A DNA stretch of 33,032 nucleotides, taken from Thermoproteota archaeon. GTDB lineage: Archaea; Thermoproteota; Thermoprotei_A; Sulfolobales; Acidilobaceae. The position numbers and the translations under genes were made by a program. The stretch lies in contig JAUQQR010000017.1 in assembly GCA_030549835.1 (NCBI GenBank), positions 1 to 33,032 on the forward strand. Reading direction: 5' to 3'. Shown one piece after another: positions 23,948 through 32,948 of this stretch (positions within the stretch are counted from its first letter, which is position 1; each line of letters begins with the position of its first letter). The notes under the pieces are model-generated. The model had not been told where the DNA came from. It made no database searches and saw only the letters and a program-made list of their open reading frames with translations.

Positions 23948-25060
23948 CTATATAACGCCACTAGTATTACCTATACCGGCTACAATTACTACATCTCCAC
24001 TCTTAGTCTCAGATAATATTATCTCTTTAGCTCTCTGAACTGCCTTCTCTACACCCTCATATATCTTCTTATTCATAGCATATAAAGCCTCCTCCATAGA
24101 CATTTTAATTATTAGAGCTCTCAATGGAATATTATATTCTGTAGCTATTCTCTCAAATCTTATCTTCTCAGGTCCAATATCGCCTATTGCTGCTCCCACA
24201 CCTTCAGCTATTGTCCCACTCTCTTCACCTTCAAGTTTTAATGCTGCATCTATTGTTAGTAGTAAGCTCGGCTTCATATTCTTCTCTACAAGCTCTCTAA
24301 TTATCTTCTCTACAGCTGTACCAGGTTTTCCAACTGTAGGCGCTGGACCCTTAGCCTTAACTATTACGAGCCTTCTACCATCTATATCAACTTCTGTAGC
24401 AACTGTGTCTAGCTCAACTTCTCTCCAATTTGTAGAATGGTTAGAGAGTCTATATGCTACTAGTGGGCCTGCAGCGTCCCCTATAGGGTACCCTGCTAGG
24501 AAGTCTGTAAGAGCTTTCCTATAAGCATTAGCTATTCTAAGTATCTGTGGCATTATAAGTTGGAGCTGCATTATAAGAACCCAATTCTTAGTCTTCTCTC
24601 CTAATAACAGATAGTGTTTTACAGCCTTATAGATGAATACTAGAGCAGATGTTATCTCAGCTGAAACCTCAGCTTTTCCTCTTATAACCTCACTACTCTC
24701 AGGTAATGCTTTAGTGAACTCCTCCCTAAACCTCCTAATCCTAATATTAATTAGTAGGTCTAGCCTCTTAATTATATCAATAGGCTCTATTGATACAGGC
24801 TCTATGATGAAGAAGTCGACTATCTTATTTAGTAAGCTCTCAGGGTTTCTAGCATTATTCTTAACTAGGAAATCTAGAGTCTTTCTCCTAGCATCCTCAG
24901 CTAAACTCTCTAATATTACAAGCTTACTCCTAATATCCCTAGTCCATATATAGACTTGTATTCTCTGATTTAAACCTAGAAATAGTGCTATAATGAATAT
25001 TATAAAGAGCAACTGACTCAGAGCCTGAATCCATGAGACTAAATCTTGGCCATTAACCAT
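23948..25060 (-). CDS. DUF1512-like archaeal membrane-anchored protein
   Basis: This 370-residue protein resembles the archaea-specific DUF1512 family, of unknown function; I assign it from memory of the family's length and layout. It has an N-terminal membrane helix (WIQALSQLLFIIFIIALFLG), then a long charged helical region (about residues 35-190). A C-terminal alpha/beta domain is glycine-rich (VKAKGPAPTVGKPGTAVEKI, EGVGAAIGDIGPEKI, and DVVIVAGIGNTSGV at the very end). The glycine-rich turns could bind a nucleotide or phosphate, but no standard P-loop is present. Start ATG 25060. The adjacent small membrane protein gene is 11 bp downstream. Confidence 0.75.
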   Translation of the reverse strand: MVNGQDLVSWIQALSQLLFIIFIIALFLGLNQRIQVYIWTRDIRSKLVILESLAEDARRKTLDFLVKNNARNPESLLNKIVDFFIIEPVSIEPIDIIKRLDLLINIRIRRFREEFTKALPESSEVIRGKAEVSAEITSALVFIYKAVKHYLLLGEKTKNWVLIMQLQLIMPQILRIANAYRKALTDFLAGYPIGDAAGPLVAYRLSNHSTNWREVELDTVATEVDIDGRRLVIVKAKGPAPTVGKPGTAVEKIIRELVEKNMKPSLLLTIDAALKLEGEESGTIAEGVGAAIGDIGPEKIRFERIATEYNIPLRALIIKMSMEEALYAMNKKIYEGVEKAVQRAKEIILSETKSGDVVIVAGIGNTSGVI

Positions 25061-25157
25061 TTAGTCTCCCCAAGCCAAGAGATAAGATGTTAATTTACGC
25101 TTATAAGCAATCTTTAAACTAATAAGCACAATATATTCTAGAGAACAAAAATAATAC

Positions 25158-25859
25158 TTAGTAAATATTAGTCTTAAAGTCAAACTCGTAGGATTCACCA
25201 GGCTTTAATATCACAATCTTTGATGGTAAACACTTATCTTCAACAATTCTCTTAAACTCTAGGGGATCACCATATAGTACTGGGAATGTTCCATAGTGCA
25301 TAGGTATAACGACTTTAGGTCTAATTAGCTCTACTGCTTTAGCAGCCTCTACATGATCCATTGTGAAGTGCCCTCCTATAGGTAGTAGGGCTATATCTGG
25401 CCTATATATCTCTCCTATAAGCCTCATATCCATTGTAACTCCCGTATCTCCTGCATGGTATACTCTAGCCTCATCCCCAATTATTACAACGCCAGTCGGA
25501 CTACCATATGGGCTACTATGAGTTGCTGGTGTTAAAGCAATCTTCAGGTTACCTAAACCTACTATCATGGGCCCACCTATATTACCTCCAATAACTCTAT
25601 CTTCTCCAATCCTCTTTCCTAACTCACTTGCTAACTCAAATATACCTACAATCTTAGATTTAGGATTATTCCTAGCTATTAAGACTGTATCTCCTACATG
25701 ATCAAAGTGCCCATGAGTTACAACTATCAAGTCTACATCCCTAATATCCTCAGGCTTAACTGGAGATAGTGGATTAGTTATCCAGGGATCTATAAGTATC
25801 TTAAACCCATCAATATTTAACTCGAAAGACGCATGACCATAGTATGTTATCCTACCCAC
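25158..25859 (-). CDS. Metallo-beta-lactamase-fold hydrolase, UPF0173 family
   Basis: This 233-residue soluble protein is a metallo-beta-lactamase-fold hydrolase of the UPF0173 group. The metal-binding motif THGHFDH is at residues 48-54, followed by a downstream His in TPATHSSPYG. HAGDTG supplies the bridging Asp, and PMHYGTFP the last His. Two zinc or similar ions are expected. The substrate is unknown, and UPF0173 members are poorly characterised. It is divergent from methionine aminopeptidase across a 123-bp gap holding a symmetric TATA sequence. Start GTG 25859. Confidence 0.92.
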   Translation of the reverse strand: MGRITYYGHASFELNIDGFKILIDPWITNPLSPVKPEDIRDVDLIVVTHGHFDHVGDTVLIARNNPKSKIVGIFELASELGKRIGEDRVIGGNIGGPMIVGLGNLKIALTPATHSSPYGSPTGVVIIGDEARVYHAGDTGVTMDMRLIGEIYRPDIALLPIGGHFTMDHVEAAKAVELIRPKVVIPMHYGTFPVLYGDPLEFKRIVEDKCLPSKIVILKPGESYEFDFKTNIY

Positions 25860-25893
25860 TATACTACACCATCACTAGCTCTAGAAGTCAAGG

Positions 25894-25904
25894 TATTTAA
25901 ATCT
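25894..25904. promoter_or_regulatory. Symmetric TATA element between divergent hydrolase and MetAP genes
   Basis: The sequence GTATTTAAATC is nearly palindromic, so it can be read as a TATA box on either strand. On the minus strand it would place a start about 25 bases away near 25870, just before the hydrolase GTG. On the plus strand it gives a leader of about 60 nt for methionine aminopeptidase. Confidence 0.4.
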
Positions 25905-25982
25905 AGTATGGTTTGAGCTCTAAGCAATACTACTATTATGATAATAAACCCTAGAACCCTATACTCTCCACTGGTGTAGGGT

Positions 25983-26882
25983 TTGAGTTTTGATATTAAT
26001 AAGTTGAAGCTATCTGGGAGAATTGCTTCAACTGTTAGAGATTACTCTATTAAGCTTGTTAAGCCTGGTGTTAGAGCCTCTGAGGTATGTGAGCGTCTAG
26101 AATCCTATATTATAGAGCTTGGGGGCTATCCTGCTTTTCCATGTAACTTCTCTGTGAATAGTGTAGCTGCACACTACACTCCCGGCTTATCAGATGATGT
26201 TATAGTCTCTGAGAGAGATATAGTGAAGATTGATATCGGCGTCCACATAGATGGACATATAGCTGATACGGCTATAACCATAGACCTATCTGGAGAGTAC
26301 GGTAAACTTATTGAAGCATCTCAGAGAGCTCTCGAAACTGTAACCTCCATAATGAAGCCATATATAAGTCTTTATGAAATAGGGAGAACTATAGAGTCGG
26401 AGATTAAAGCTCTAGGGTATAAGCCTATAAGAAACCTTTCAGGCCATAATATAGGCCTATATGTAGTTCATGCAGGACTAAGCATACCAAACTATGCAGA
26501 TAGGACACTATATTATACTAGAATACCACCTAACACAATTATAGCTATAGAACCCTTTGCTACAAATGGTAGGGGGCAAGTAAAGGAGGTTTTACAAGTA
26601 AACATATACTCATATACAGGCAGAAAGCCTAAAATAGGGCTTACAAGTAAAGAAAACGAGATCCTAGAATATATAATAGGAAGATATAAAACCCTACCAT
26701 TCACACCGCGCTGGCTTAAAAACATCTCAGATCAAAGAGAACTTGAAGAAATAATTAGAACACTTAGAACTAAAGGAGTACTCCACGGCTACCCAATATT
26801 AATTGAGGCTGGAAATGGGTTAGTATCACAATTTGAGCATACATTCTACATTACAGAAAATGAAGTAATAGTTATAACATGA
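25983..26882 (+). CDS. map: Methionine aminopeptidase, type II
   Basis: MetAP removes the initiator methionine from nascent proteins. The 299 residues have the pita-bread fold motifs in order: FPCNFSVNSVAAHYTPG with the substrate-gating His, IDIGVHIDGHIADTAITID with two metal-binding Asp, GHNIGLYVVHAG with a metal-binding His, and IAIEPFAT with Glu. The final metal ligand Glu is in SQFEHTFYIT. The long stretch between the last two motifs, including TPRWLKNISDQRELEEIIRT, is the type II insertion. The start is TTG 25983, behind the site GGTGTAGGG. It neighbours branched-chain aminotransferase, convergently. Confidence 0.96.
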   Translation: MSFDINKLKLSGRIASTVRDYSIKLVKPGVRASEVCERLESYIIELGGYPAFPCNFSVNSVAAHYTPGLSDDVIVSERDIVKIDIGVHIDGHIADTAITIDLSGEYGKLIEASQRALETVTSIMKPYISLYEIGRTIESEIKALGYKPIRNLSGHNIGLYVVHAGLSIPNYADRTLYYTRIPPNTIIAIEPFATNGRGQVKEVLQVNIYSYTGRKPKIGLTSKENEILEYIIGRYKTLPFTPRWLKNISDQRELEEIIRTLRTKGVLHGYPILIEAGNGLVSQFEHTFYITENEVIVIT

Positions 26883-26945
26883 ATAGTTATATGATTGAAC
26901 TAAAGAATTATACTAAAGCTAATATAGGCATTATATAATCATAGT

Positions 26946-27866
26946 TTAGTATACTGCAGTTAGCCAATGCTTATATTTCTCGTCTAATCCTCGCACTATC
27001 TTATCATACGCCTTTTGCAGTTTAAGTGTTATAGGGCCTGGCTCGCCACTACCTATTACATGATTATCAACAAATACTACAGGCGTAATTTCTGCAGCTG
27101 TTCCTGTCAGGAATACCTCATCTGCGGTGTAGATTTCTTCTCTTATTATATCTCTCTCATATACCTTTAGGTCTAAGTCTCTAGCTATTCTGATTACAGA
27201 ATCTCTTGTTATACCTTCAAGTATTGATGCCGTTATTGGAGGTGTTGATACTTCACCTTTTCTAACTATGAAAATATTTTCACCTGAACCTTCTGAAATA
27301 TAACCTCTAATATCTAATAGTATTGCCTCATCAAATCCAAGCCTTAAAGCCTCACTTAGAGATATAACTGAGTTTAGGTATATTCCCGACGCTTTAGCCA
27401 TAATTGGCATTGATACACTAGGAACTCTTCTCCAACTAGCAATTTTAGCTTTAATTCCACTAGGTTTAAGATAGTGTCCGAAGGGGAATGCTGCTATAGC
27501 TACCCTGACTGGGAGGTTAGCTATATTTAATGATAAACTACCCTCACCAACAAATACTATAGGTCTAATGTATATATCCTCTTTATAGTTATTAGCTCTA
27601 ATAACCTCTAGGGTTGCGTTAACTAAGTCTTCAATACTATACGCTAACTCTAACCCTATGATTTTAGCGCTATTTAAAAGCCTAGCCATGTGATCTGTGA
27701 GTCTAAAAACATAGAGATTATCTACTCCCATATATCCTCTTATACCCTCAAATACAGCAGTACCATAGTGTAAAGCATGTGTTAAAACATGAATCTTAGC
27801 ATCTTCACAATTAATAATCTTACCATCAAGCCATATATACCTAATCTTATTACACCAAACACTCAA
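26946..27866 (-). CDS. ilvE: Branched-chain amino acid aminotransferase
   Basis: This class IV PLP enzyme moves the amino group between glutamate and the keto acids of leucine, isoleucine and valine. Motifs include IWLDGKIINCEDAKIHVLTH, HYGTAVFEGIRGY, MAKASGIYLNSVISLSEALR (holding the PLP Lys), DEAILLDIRGYISEGSGENI, EGITRDSVIRIA and DEVFLTGTAAEITPV. I chose the TTG at 27866 (306 residues). The upstream ATG at 27914 is covered by a TATA-like sequence (27913-27922), so it would not be transcribed. The usual family start also lies here. The frame is open to 27914. Confidence 0.94.
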   Translation of the reverse strand: MSVWCNKIRYIWLDGKIINCEDAKIHVLTHALHYGTAVFEGIRGYMGVDNLYVFRLTDHMARLLNSAKIIGLELAYSIEDLVNATLEVIRANNYKEDIYIRPIVFVGEGSLSLNIANLPVRVAIAAFPFGHYLKPSGIKAKIASWRRVPSVSMPIMAKASGIYLNSVISLSEALRLGFDEAILLDIRGYISEGSGENIFIVRKGEVSTPPITASILEGITRDSVIRIARDLDLKVYERDIIREEIYTADEVFLTGTAAEITPVVFVDNHVIGSGEPGPITLKLQKAYDKIVRGLDEKYKHWLTAVY

Positions 27867-27912
27867 GACTACATACCCTCTAAGGGAACCATTATATCCA
27901 CATAGTACACCC

Positions 27913-27922
27913 ATATTTAAGC
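27913..27922 (-). promoter_or_regulatory. Probable TATA box of ilvE
   Basis: On the minus strand this reads GCTTAAATAT. About 25 bases downstream (near 27888) transcription could start, leaving about 20 nt before TTG 27866. The sequence also covers the first bases of the upstream ATG at 27914, which argues against that start. Confidence 0.4.
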
Positions 27923-28103
27923 TTTACGGTGCTTATAGATTGAGATTAATTTAAGAGGTTAGCTAGCTTAATGATCTTAATTCCAACCCTTGATATATTT
28001 CTATGATACAGATACATATATGACTCAGCTTATCAGGATCTATGAGTTTATAGGGAATTATAGAAAGATTAAAGGTTAGAATGTTCTAGTTTAGTAAGGG
28101 GCT

Positions 28104-29921
28104 ATGTTGAAGGTTAGATTAGCTGTAATTGATTATAGTAGTTGTAAGCCTAAGAAGTGTAGCTATGAATGTATAAGTGTTTGTCCTGTCAATCGAGGTG
28201 GTAAAGCTATAGCTATAGATGCTGATAAAGTCTCTAGAGGGCAGCCCACTATATTTGAGGATACTTGTATTGGTTGTGGTCTTTGTGTTAAAGCATGCCC
28301 CTTTGAGGCAATATTCATAGTTAATTTACCTACAGAGCTTGAAGAGGAAGCAGTACATAGGTATGGTGTTAATAGATTCAAGCTTTATAGACTACCTATA
28401 CCTAAGGATGGGCTAGTTGTAGGTATTATAGGTAGGAATGGATCTGGAAAGACTACAGCTATTAGGATATTAGCTGGTGAGATTAAACCAAATCTTGGAG
28501 ATTCTAGTAGAACACGTGATTGGGATGAGATTATTAGAAGATTTAGAGGTAGTGAGCTTCAAGTATACTTTAAGCTTCTAAGTGTGGGTAAGCTTAGAGT
28601 TGTACATAAGATTCAGCATGTAGATATTGTTCCTAGGAGGGTTAAGGGTACTGTTGGTGAGCTCCTTTTAAAAGCTGATGAGAGGGGGTTGGCTAGAGAT
28701 ATAGCATCTTATCTGGGCTTAGATAAGCTATGGGATAGGAGGGTTGAGAATCTTAGTGGTGGGGAGTTACAGAAGCTTCTAGTAGCTGCTACATTATGTA
28801 AAGATGCTAATGTATACATATTCGATGAGCCTAGTAGCTTTCTAGATGTGAGGGAGAGAGTTAGAGTAGCTAAGCTTATACGAAGTGAGGCTAAACCAGG
28901 GAAGTTTATATTAGTAGTAGAGCATGACCTAGCTATTCTAGACTATATTAGTGATAATATACATGTAATATATGGAGAACCTGGAGTATACGGTATAGTA
29001 TCTCTACCCTACAGTACAAGGTCTGGCATTAACTTCTTCCTAGACGGCTACCTCCCAGCAGAGAATATTAGGTTATGGAAGGAGTCTATAAAGTTTAGAG
29101 TACATAGTGATCATGTAACGGTAGATGAGGGTAAATTAGCTAAGCTAATCTCATGGACTAAGCTTAAAGTATCTCTAGGAGACTTTAAGCTAATAGTAGA
29201 ACCTGGAGAAGTATGGAGGAGTCAGGTTATAGGTATAGCAGGACCTAACGGTATAGGTAAGACTACATTCGTTAAGACTATAATCGGGGATATTAAGCCT
29301 ATAGAGGGTACAATAATATCATTCATTGAGAGAGATATTAGGGTAGGCTATAAGCCACAATACGTTAACCCTGAAATGCTCCCTGAGAATGTAACAGTAT
29401 TAGATATACTAAGAGCAGTAAACCCTGAAGCAGTAACACCAGGATCATGGCTGTACGTAGAGTTAACTAAGAAGCTTAAACTAGATAAGATACTTGATAG
29501 AGATGCTAGAAGCCTAAGTGGGGGGGAGCTCCAAAAACTAGTACTAGCGGTTGCACTAGCAAAAGATGCTGACATATACCTACTAGATGAGCCATCAGCA
29601 TATCTAGATGTAGAAGAGAGATTAGGAGTAGCAAGAATAGTTAGGAGACTAGTAGAGACTAGGAGTGTAGCAGCATTCATAGTAGAACATGACATAATGA
29701 TAGCAGACCTAATATCAGATAAGCTAATGGTATTTACTGGAGAGCCTAGCATAGAGGGAATAGCATACCCCCCAGAGAGTGTAAAGAGTGGAATGAATAA
29801 GCTACTATCAACACTAGCAATAACAATGAGGAGAGATCCTGATAGCGGGAGGCCTAGGGTAAACAAGGAGGGTAGCTACCTAGATAGAATGCAGAAGGCA
29901 AAACAAGAATACTACTGGTAG
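28104..29921 (+). CDS. abce1: Ribosome recycling ATPase ABCE1 (RLI)
   Basis: ABCE1 splits ribosomes after termination and during rescue, using ATP and iron-sulfur clusters. The 605 residues begin with a ferredoxin-like region carrying two [4Fe-4S] sets: CKPKKCSYECISVCP and CIGCGLCVKACPF. Two ABC domains follow. The first has Walker A GRNGSGKTT (about 110-118), signature LSGGELQKL and Walker B VYIFDEPSSFLD. The second has GPNGIGKTT, LSGGELQKL and IYLLDEPSAYLD. The hinge and C-terminal ends are complete. Start ATG 28104. No closely linked partner is visible. Confidence 0.98.
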   Translation: MLKVRLAVIDYSSCKPKKCSYECISVCPVNRGGKAIAIDADKVSRGQPTIFEDTCIGCGLCVKACPFEAIFIVNLPTELEEEAVHRYGVNRFKLYRLPIPKDGLVVGIIGRNGSGKTTAIRILAGEIKPNLGDSSRTRDWDEIIRRFRGSELQVYFKLLSVGKLRVVHKIQHVDIVPRRVKGTVGELLLKADERGLARDIASYLGLDKLWDRRVENLSGGELQKLLVAATLCKDANVYIFDEPSSFLDVRERVRVAKLIRSEAKPGKFILVVEHDLAILDYISDNIHVIYGEPGVYGIVSLPYSTRSGINFFLDGYLPAENIRLWKESIKFRVHSDHVTVDEGKLAKLISWTKLKVSLGDFKLIVEPGEVWRSQVIGIAGPNGIGKTTFVKTIIGDIKPIEGTIISFIERDIRVGYKPQYVNPEMLPENVTVLDILRAVNPEAVTPGSWLYVELTKKLKLDKILDRDARSLSGGELQKLVLAVALAKDADIYLLDEPSAYLDVEERLGVARIVRRLVETRSVAAFIVEHDIMIADLISDKLMVFTGEPSIEGIAYPPESVKSGMNKLLSTLAITMRRDPDSGRPRVNKEGSYLDRMQKAKQEYYW

Positions 29922-30097
29922 AAGATAGTAAAATACACTACTACACATTTAGAAAGCTTCACCCTCTAGGGTAGAAAGGATGTAGCTAACCCTCCATTAA
30001 CTTAATTAGAAGTGTAGATCGTATTGTAAGCTAAATCATCTCATGATATTTTTACTTAAAAGTCTAGGTTTAACTATGATTCTGTTAGGTGTATTAT

Positions 30098-30901
30098 TTG
30101 CGCCTAAAGTCTAGGAGGACTTTGCCTAGTGAAGGAGAGCTTGTTGTTGGTGATGTTAGAGAGGTTTATGATCATGGCGCCTACCTTGAGTTATTAGAGT
30201 TTCCTGGTGTTACAGCTTATCTTCCTTGGAGTGAAGTAGCTACTAGGGCTATAAAGAATATTAGAGAGGTTCTTAGGCCTAACCTTAGACTTGTAGTTAA
30301 GGTTATTAGAGTCTATAGAGGTAAGGGTAGTGTTGATGTTAGCCTTAAGAGGGTTATGGAGAGTGAGAAGAGGAAGAAGATGGTGGCCTTTAAGAGGTAT
30401 GCTAAGGCAGCTACACTTATACTAGGATTAGCTGAGAAGCTAGGTAAGAGTATTGATGAGGCTTACGAGGAAGCTATATGGAAGCTTGAAGATACATATG
30501 GCGACCCTCTATTAGGATTAGAGATGGCTGCTATAGAGGGTGTGAAGGCACTAGAGAACGCAAAGATACCTGCAGAGTGGCAAGAACAACTAATGGAGAC
30601 TATAAAGACACATATTAAGCCTAAGACAGCTAAGATATCAGGAATACTAACCTTAAAATCAAAAGCTAGAGATGGCGTATATAGAATTAAAGCTGTCCTA
30701 GGGAGGATAATGGAGACTATAAAGTCCGAGGAGAATATTAAAGTCAGAGTGTACACAATCGGATCCCCAAGATATAGGATAGAACTAGAAGGCTACGACT
30801 ATAAAATACTCGAAAACACACTCACAAAAATACTAAAAGACATAGAACTAGAAGCTAAAAAACAAGGAGTAGAATTTAGCTTCGAAAGACTCAAACAATA
30901 G
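30098..30901 (+). CDS. eif2a: Translation initiation factor aIF2 subunit alpha
   Basis: aIF2-alpha is part of the heterotrimer that brings Met-tRNAi to the small subunit. The 267 residues show an S1-type OB domain at the N terminus ([31 protein letters not shown] and [12 protein letters not shown]), a helical middle domain, and a C-terminal alpha/beta domain ([20 protein letters not shown]) that binds the gamma subunit. I chose TTG 30098 because AGGTG (30087-30091) is six bases upstream; the frame is also open to GTG 30089. Nop10 follows within 12 bp, a common archaeal order. A possible TATA element is TTTACTTAAAAG at 30051-30062. Confidence 0.97.
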   Translation: MRLKSRRTLPSEGELVVGDVREVYDHGAYLELLEFPGVTAYLPWSEVATRAIKNIREVLRPNLRLVVKVIRVYRGKGSVDVSLKRVMESEKRKKMVAFKRYAKAATLILGLAEKLGKSIDEAYEEAIWKLEDTYGDPLLGLEMAAIEGVKALENAKIPAEWQEQLMETIKTHIKPKTAKISGILTLKSKARDGVYRIKAVLGRIMETIKSEENIKVRVYTIGSPRYRIELEGYDYKILENTLTKILKDIELEAKKQGVEFSFERLKQ

Positions 30902-30912
30902 AGGGCTTAAAA

Positions 30913-31083
30913 TTGAAATGGTATATGAGGAAATGCATAAGATGCGGTAGGTACACTCTAAGAGAAGATAAATGTCCATACTGCGGAGGAGAACTAGTAA
31001 TACCACACCCCCCAAAATTCTCTCCACAAGATAAATACATAAAGTATAGGTATGAGCTAAAGAAAGAGAAAAAACTCATATAA
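30913..31083 (+). CDS. nop10: Ribosome biogenesis protein Nop10
   Basis: This gene of 56 residues encodes Nop10, the small zinc-binding core protein of H/ACA pseudouridylation complexes (with Cbf5, Gar1 and L7Ae). The protein starts [19 protein letters not shown], then [20 protein letters not shown], then [17 protein letters not shown]. The four zinc-ligand cysteines are Cys8, Cys11, Cys21 and Cys24. The HPPKFSP motif is a strong family signature. It starts at TTG 30913 behind GAGGG (30901-30905) and lies 11 bp after the aIF2-alpha stop, a co-transcribed pair. A strong hairpin from element R4 begins 10 bp after the stop. Confidence 0.96.
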   Translation: MKWYMRKCIRCGRYTLREDKCPYCGGELVIPHPPKFSPQDKYIKYRYELKKEKKLI

Positions 31084-31086
31084 CCA

Positions 31087-31170
31087 CCGTTTGCTCCTAG
31101 ATGTTCCATCTAGGGGCTTCCACCTCGCCCACGTGGATTTAGGTGTCCGCGTGGATTCATGGGTGGCTAG
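31087..31170 (-). mobile_element. R4: IS200/IS605-type right-end remnant with strong hairpin
   Basis: On the minus strand this reads CCCATGAATCCACG near its start, like the CCCATGA core of R1-R3. It then has paired CCACG/CGTGG segments, GAGGTGGAAGC, and an 11-bp hairpin (31093-31117, including one G-T pair, 3-nt loop), and ends AAACGG. One frame reads PPMNPRGHLNPRGRGGSP then stop, the style of a TnpB C-terminal tail. No tnpA or tnpB remains. The hairpin immediately follows nop10 and could also work as a transcript end for it. Confidence 0.55.
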
Positions 31171-31277
31171 ATTGATTAATACAATGGGAGTTTAATTTAT
31201 ATATATTAGTATATACTGGTTTAAACGAATAGTTTAGAGGCTTTGACTTTGAGATTCTTCTCTAAGGTGTTGATCTA

Positions 31278-31619
31278 GTGGATTTATTGAAACTACTTAG
31301 AGCTTCACTAGGTCTCGCTATAGTTGCTTATTTGGGGTTTAACTTTATAGCTATGTATTTGAATTTACTGCCTGCGTTCGTCTATTTTGAGAACTTCTTC
31401 TGGGCCTTAGCTTATACTGTAGCCTTCTATGCTTCTTTGAAAAGAATTTTATGGCCTTCCCTCTTAATATCTTCTTTTAATGCTGGCAGAATCTCGGATG
31501 CTATCATAACATCTACTGGGTCACTTCACCCACTAGCTCTACAGCATACGCCCATCGCGCTCCACACTTTAACAATAATAGTGTTATCTGTAGCCTCCAT
31601 GGTGGGGAGGCGTGGCTAA
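31278..31619 (+). CDS. Small membrane protein of unknown function
   Basis: This 113-residue protein has three or four hydrophobic segments (LRASLGLAIVAYLGFNFIAM, FFWALAYTVAFYASL, and LHTLTIIVLSVASMVG at the end). I do not recognise it as a named family. It begins at GTG 31278 behind GGTG and its stop overlaps the start of the MFS transporter gene by 8 bp, so the two are translationally coupled and probably linked in function. Base usage is richer in G and C than the aIF2-alpha/Nop10 genes just upstream. Confidence 0.65.
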   Translation: MDLLKLLRASLGLAIVAYLGFNFIAMYLNLLPAFVYFENFFWALAYTVAFYASLKRILWPSLLISSFNAGRISDAIITSTGSLHPLALQHTPIALHTLTIIVLSVASMVGRRG

Positions 31620-32763
31620 GTCTGGCAGGCTGGAGTTATTGATAATGGCTTTTATCGGGTTTGTTGGGATCCTTGACACTTCGTTCATGATACCTATAAT
31701 AGCGCTTTACGCTGAAAGCCTAGGAGCTAGTAAGGCTGAAGCCGGGTTCATAGCCGGCTTCTATAGTATGGTAGCTATACCTGCTAGTATAGCAGCTGGA
31801 ATTCTAGTTGATAGGCTGGGTAGGAAGAAAATGCTCGTAGTAGGTCTCTTGTGGGACTCTCTGTCTGTGCTCCTTTACTCCATGGTAGCTAGTAGCTTCC
31901 AGCTACTGATCGTTAGGGGGCTCCACGCTATAGGAGGGAGCCTCGTATACCCGGCTTTCATAGCTAGAACTAGGGAGATCAGCGGTGAAAGAGTAGGCTA
32001 TAGTGTGGGAAGGCTTTTAGCTCCAGTGGCTCTAGCCAACGCTCTGGGGACTGCTAGCGCAGGGTTTTTAACATACATGCTAGGTTATAGGATTCCGTTC
32101 ATAGCCTTATCTCTAATTATACTATTAGCCGGCATTCTAGCTTTAACGCTCCCCGAGAGGCCTGAAGAGAGGAGCTGGAGGGGACTCAAAGGGGTAGTTG
32201 AGGGAATTAGAGAAGCGAGCCCCTCAGTAATCTCAGGCTTATGGCTAATCATAGTCTTATACGTAACCCTCGGGATAATAGTTGGAGGACTAGCTACCAG
32301 CATATCTGGAGTCGTAGTGCCGGGAGAGAGGGAGGCTAGACTTTTAACAGGCACTGGCGTCTCACTATCTTCCCTAGTAGCTGCTGTTTTCCTCGTGTTG
32401 AGCGGGCTAGTATCAGACAAGAGAGGAGTTAAACTTGTAATTTTATACTCAATAGCAGCTTCAACCCTAGGATTTATACTTCCAGCAGCTGTTCTAAGCC
32501 CACAAACAATATTGCTAGGCCTCATACTATTCGGAATAGGCTTAGCAGGCTTCCTACTATCTAGTACTATCCTAGTTACTAACGTCTCAGCTAAAGCTAG
32601 AGGCACTACTGTAGGGCTCCAGCAGGTTCTCAACATAGTTGGTATAGCAGTTGGAGCGCCAGCAGGGGGCCTTCTGGCAGCTATGGGTCCCCACCATGTT
32701 TTAATAGTTGCCGCTTTAATCCCGCTCCTAGCTATCCCAGTCCTAGTTTATAGCGGAAGCTAA
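31612..32763 (+). CDS. Major facilitator superfamily (MFS) transporter
   Basis: This 383-residue integral membrane protein has about twelve hydrophobic helices and belongs to the MFS. The cytoplasmic loop motif ILVDRLGRKKMLVVG between helices 2 and 3 matches the family signature D-R-x-G-R-K/R, and a related SGLVSDKRGVKLVILYS occurs in the second half. The helix 4-5 segment also resembles drug-efflux members (LRGLHAIGG-like VRGLHAIGGSLVYPAFIAR). Substrate and direction are unknown. Start GTG 31612 overlaps the small membrane gene. The coding sequence is more G+C-rich than most of the window. Confidence 0.9.
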   Translation: MAKSGRLELLIMAFIGFVGILDTSFMIPIIALYAESLGASKAEAGFIAGFYSMVAIPASIAAGILVDRLGRKKMLVVGLLWDSLSVLLYSMVASSFQLLIVRGLHAIGGSLVYPAFIARTREISGERVGYSVGRLLAPVALANALGTASAGFLTYMLGYRIPFIALSLIILLAGILALTLPERPEERSWRGLKGVVEGIREASPSVISGLWLIIVLYVTLGIIVGGLATSISGVVVPGEREARLLTGTGVSLSSLVAAVFLVLSGLVSDKRGVKLVILYSIAASTLGFILPAAVLSPQTILLGLILFGIGLAGFLLSSTILVTNVSAKARGTTVGLQQVLNIVGIAVGAPAGGLLAAMGPHHVLIVAALIPLLAIPVLVYSGS

Positions 32764-32948
32764 ATCCTAGATACTGGTATGAGTATAATCTTTAGAGTCT
32801 TAGTAAACTCTCTAGTCTTATAAAGCTTCTCAGACACCCTCTCGATACCTATCTCGATTCTAAATACATATAGTAGCCGAAACACCTAAATTTTACAGAG
32901 AAAACAGTCTCTCAGGCTCACTATATACTTTTTGAAAGGTGTTAAAGA

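Noticed and set aside
29940-30000. ACCCTCTAGGGT palindrome-like stretch after ABCE1, considered as another element end
   Set aside because: It lacks the GCCCATGA core and the AAACG end, and shows no tnpB-like frame.
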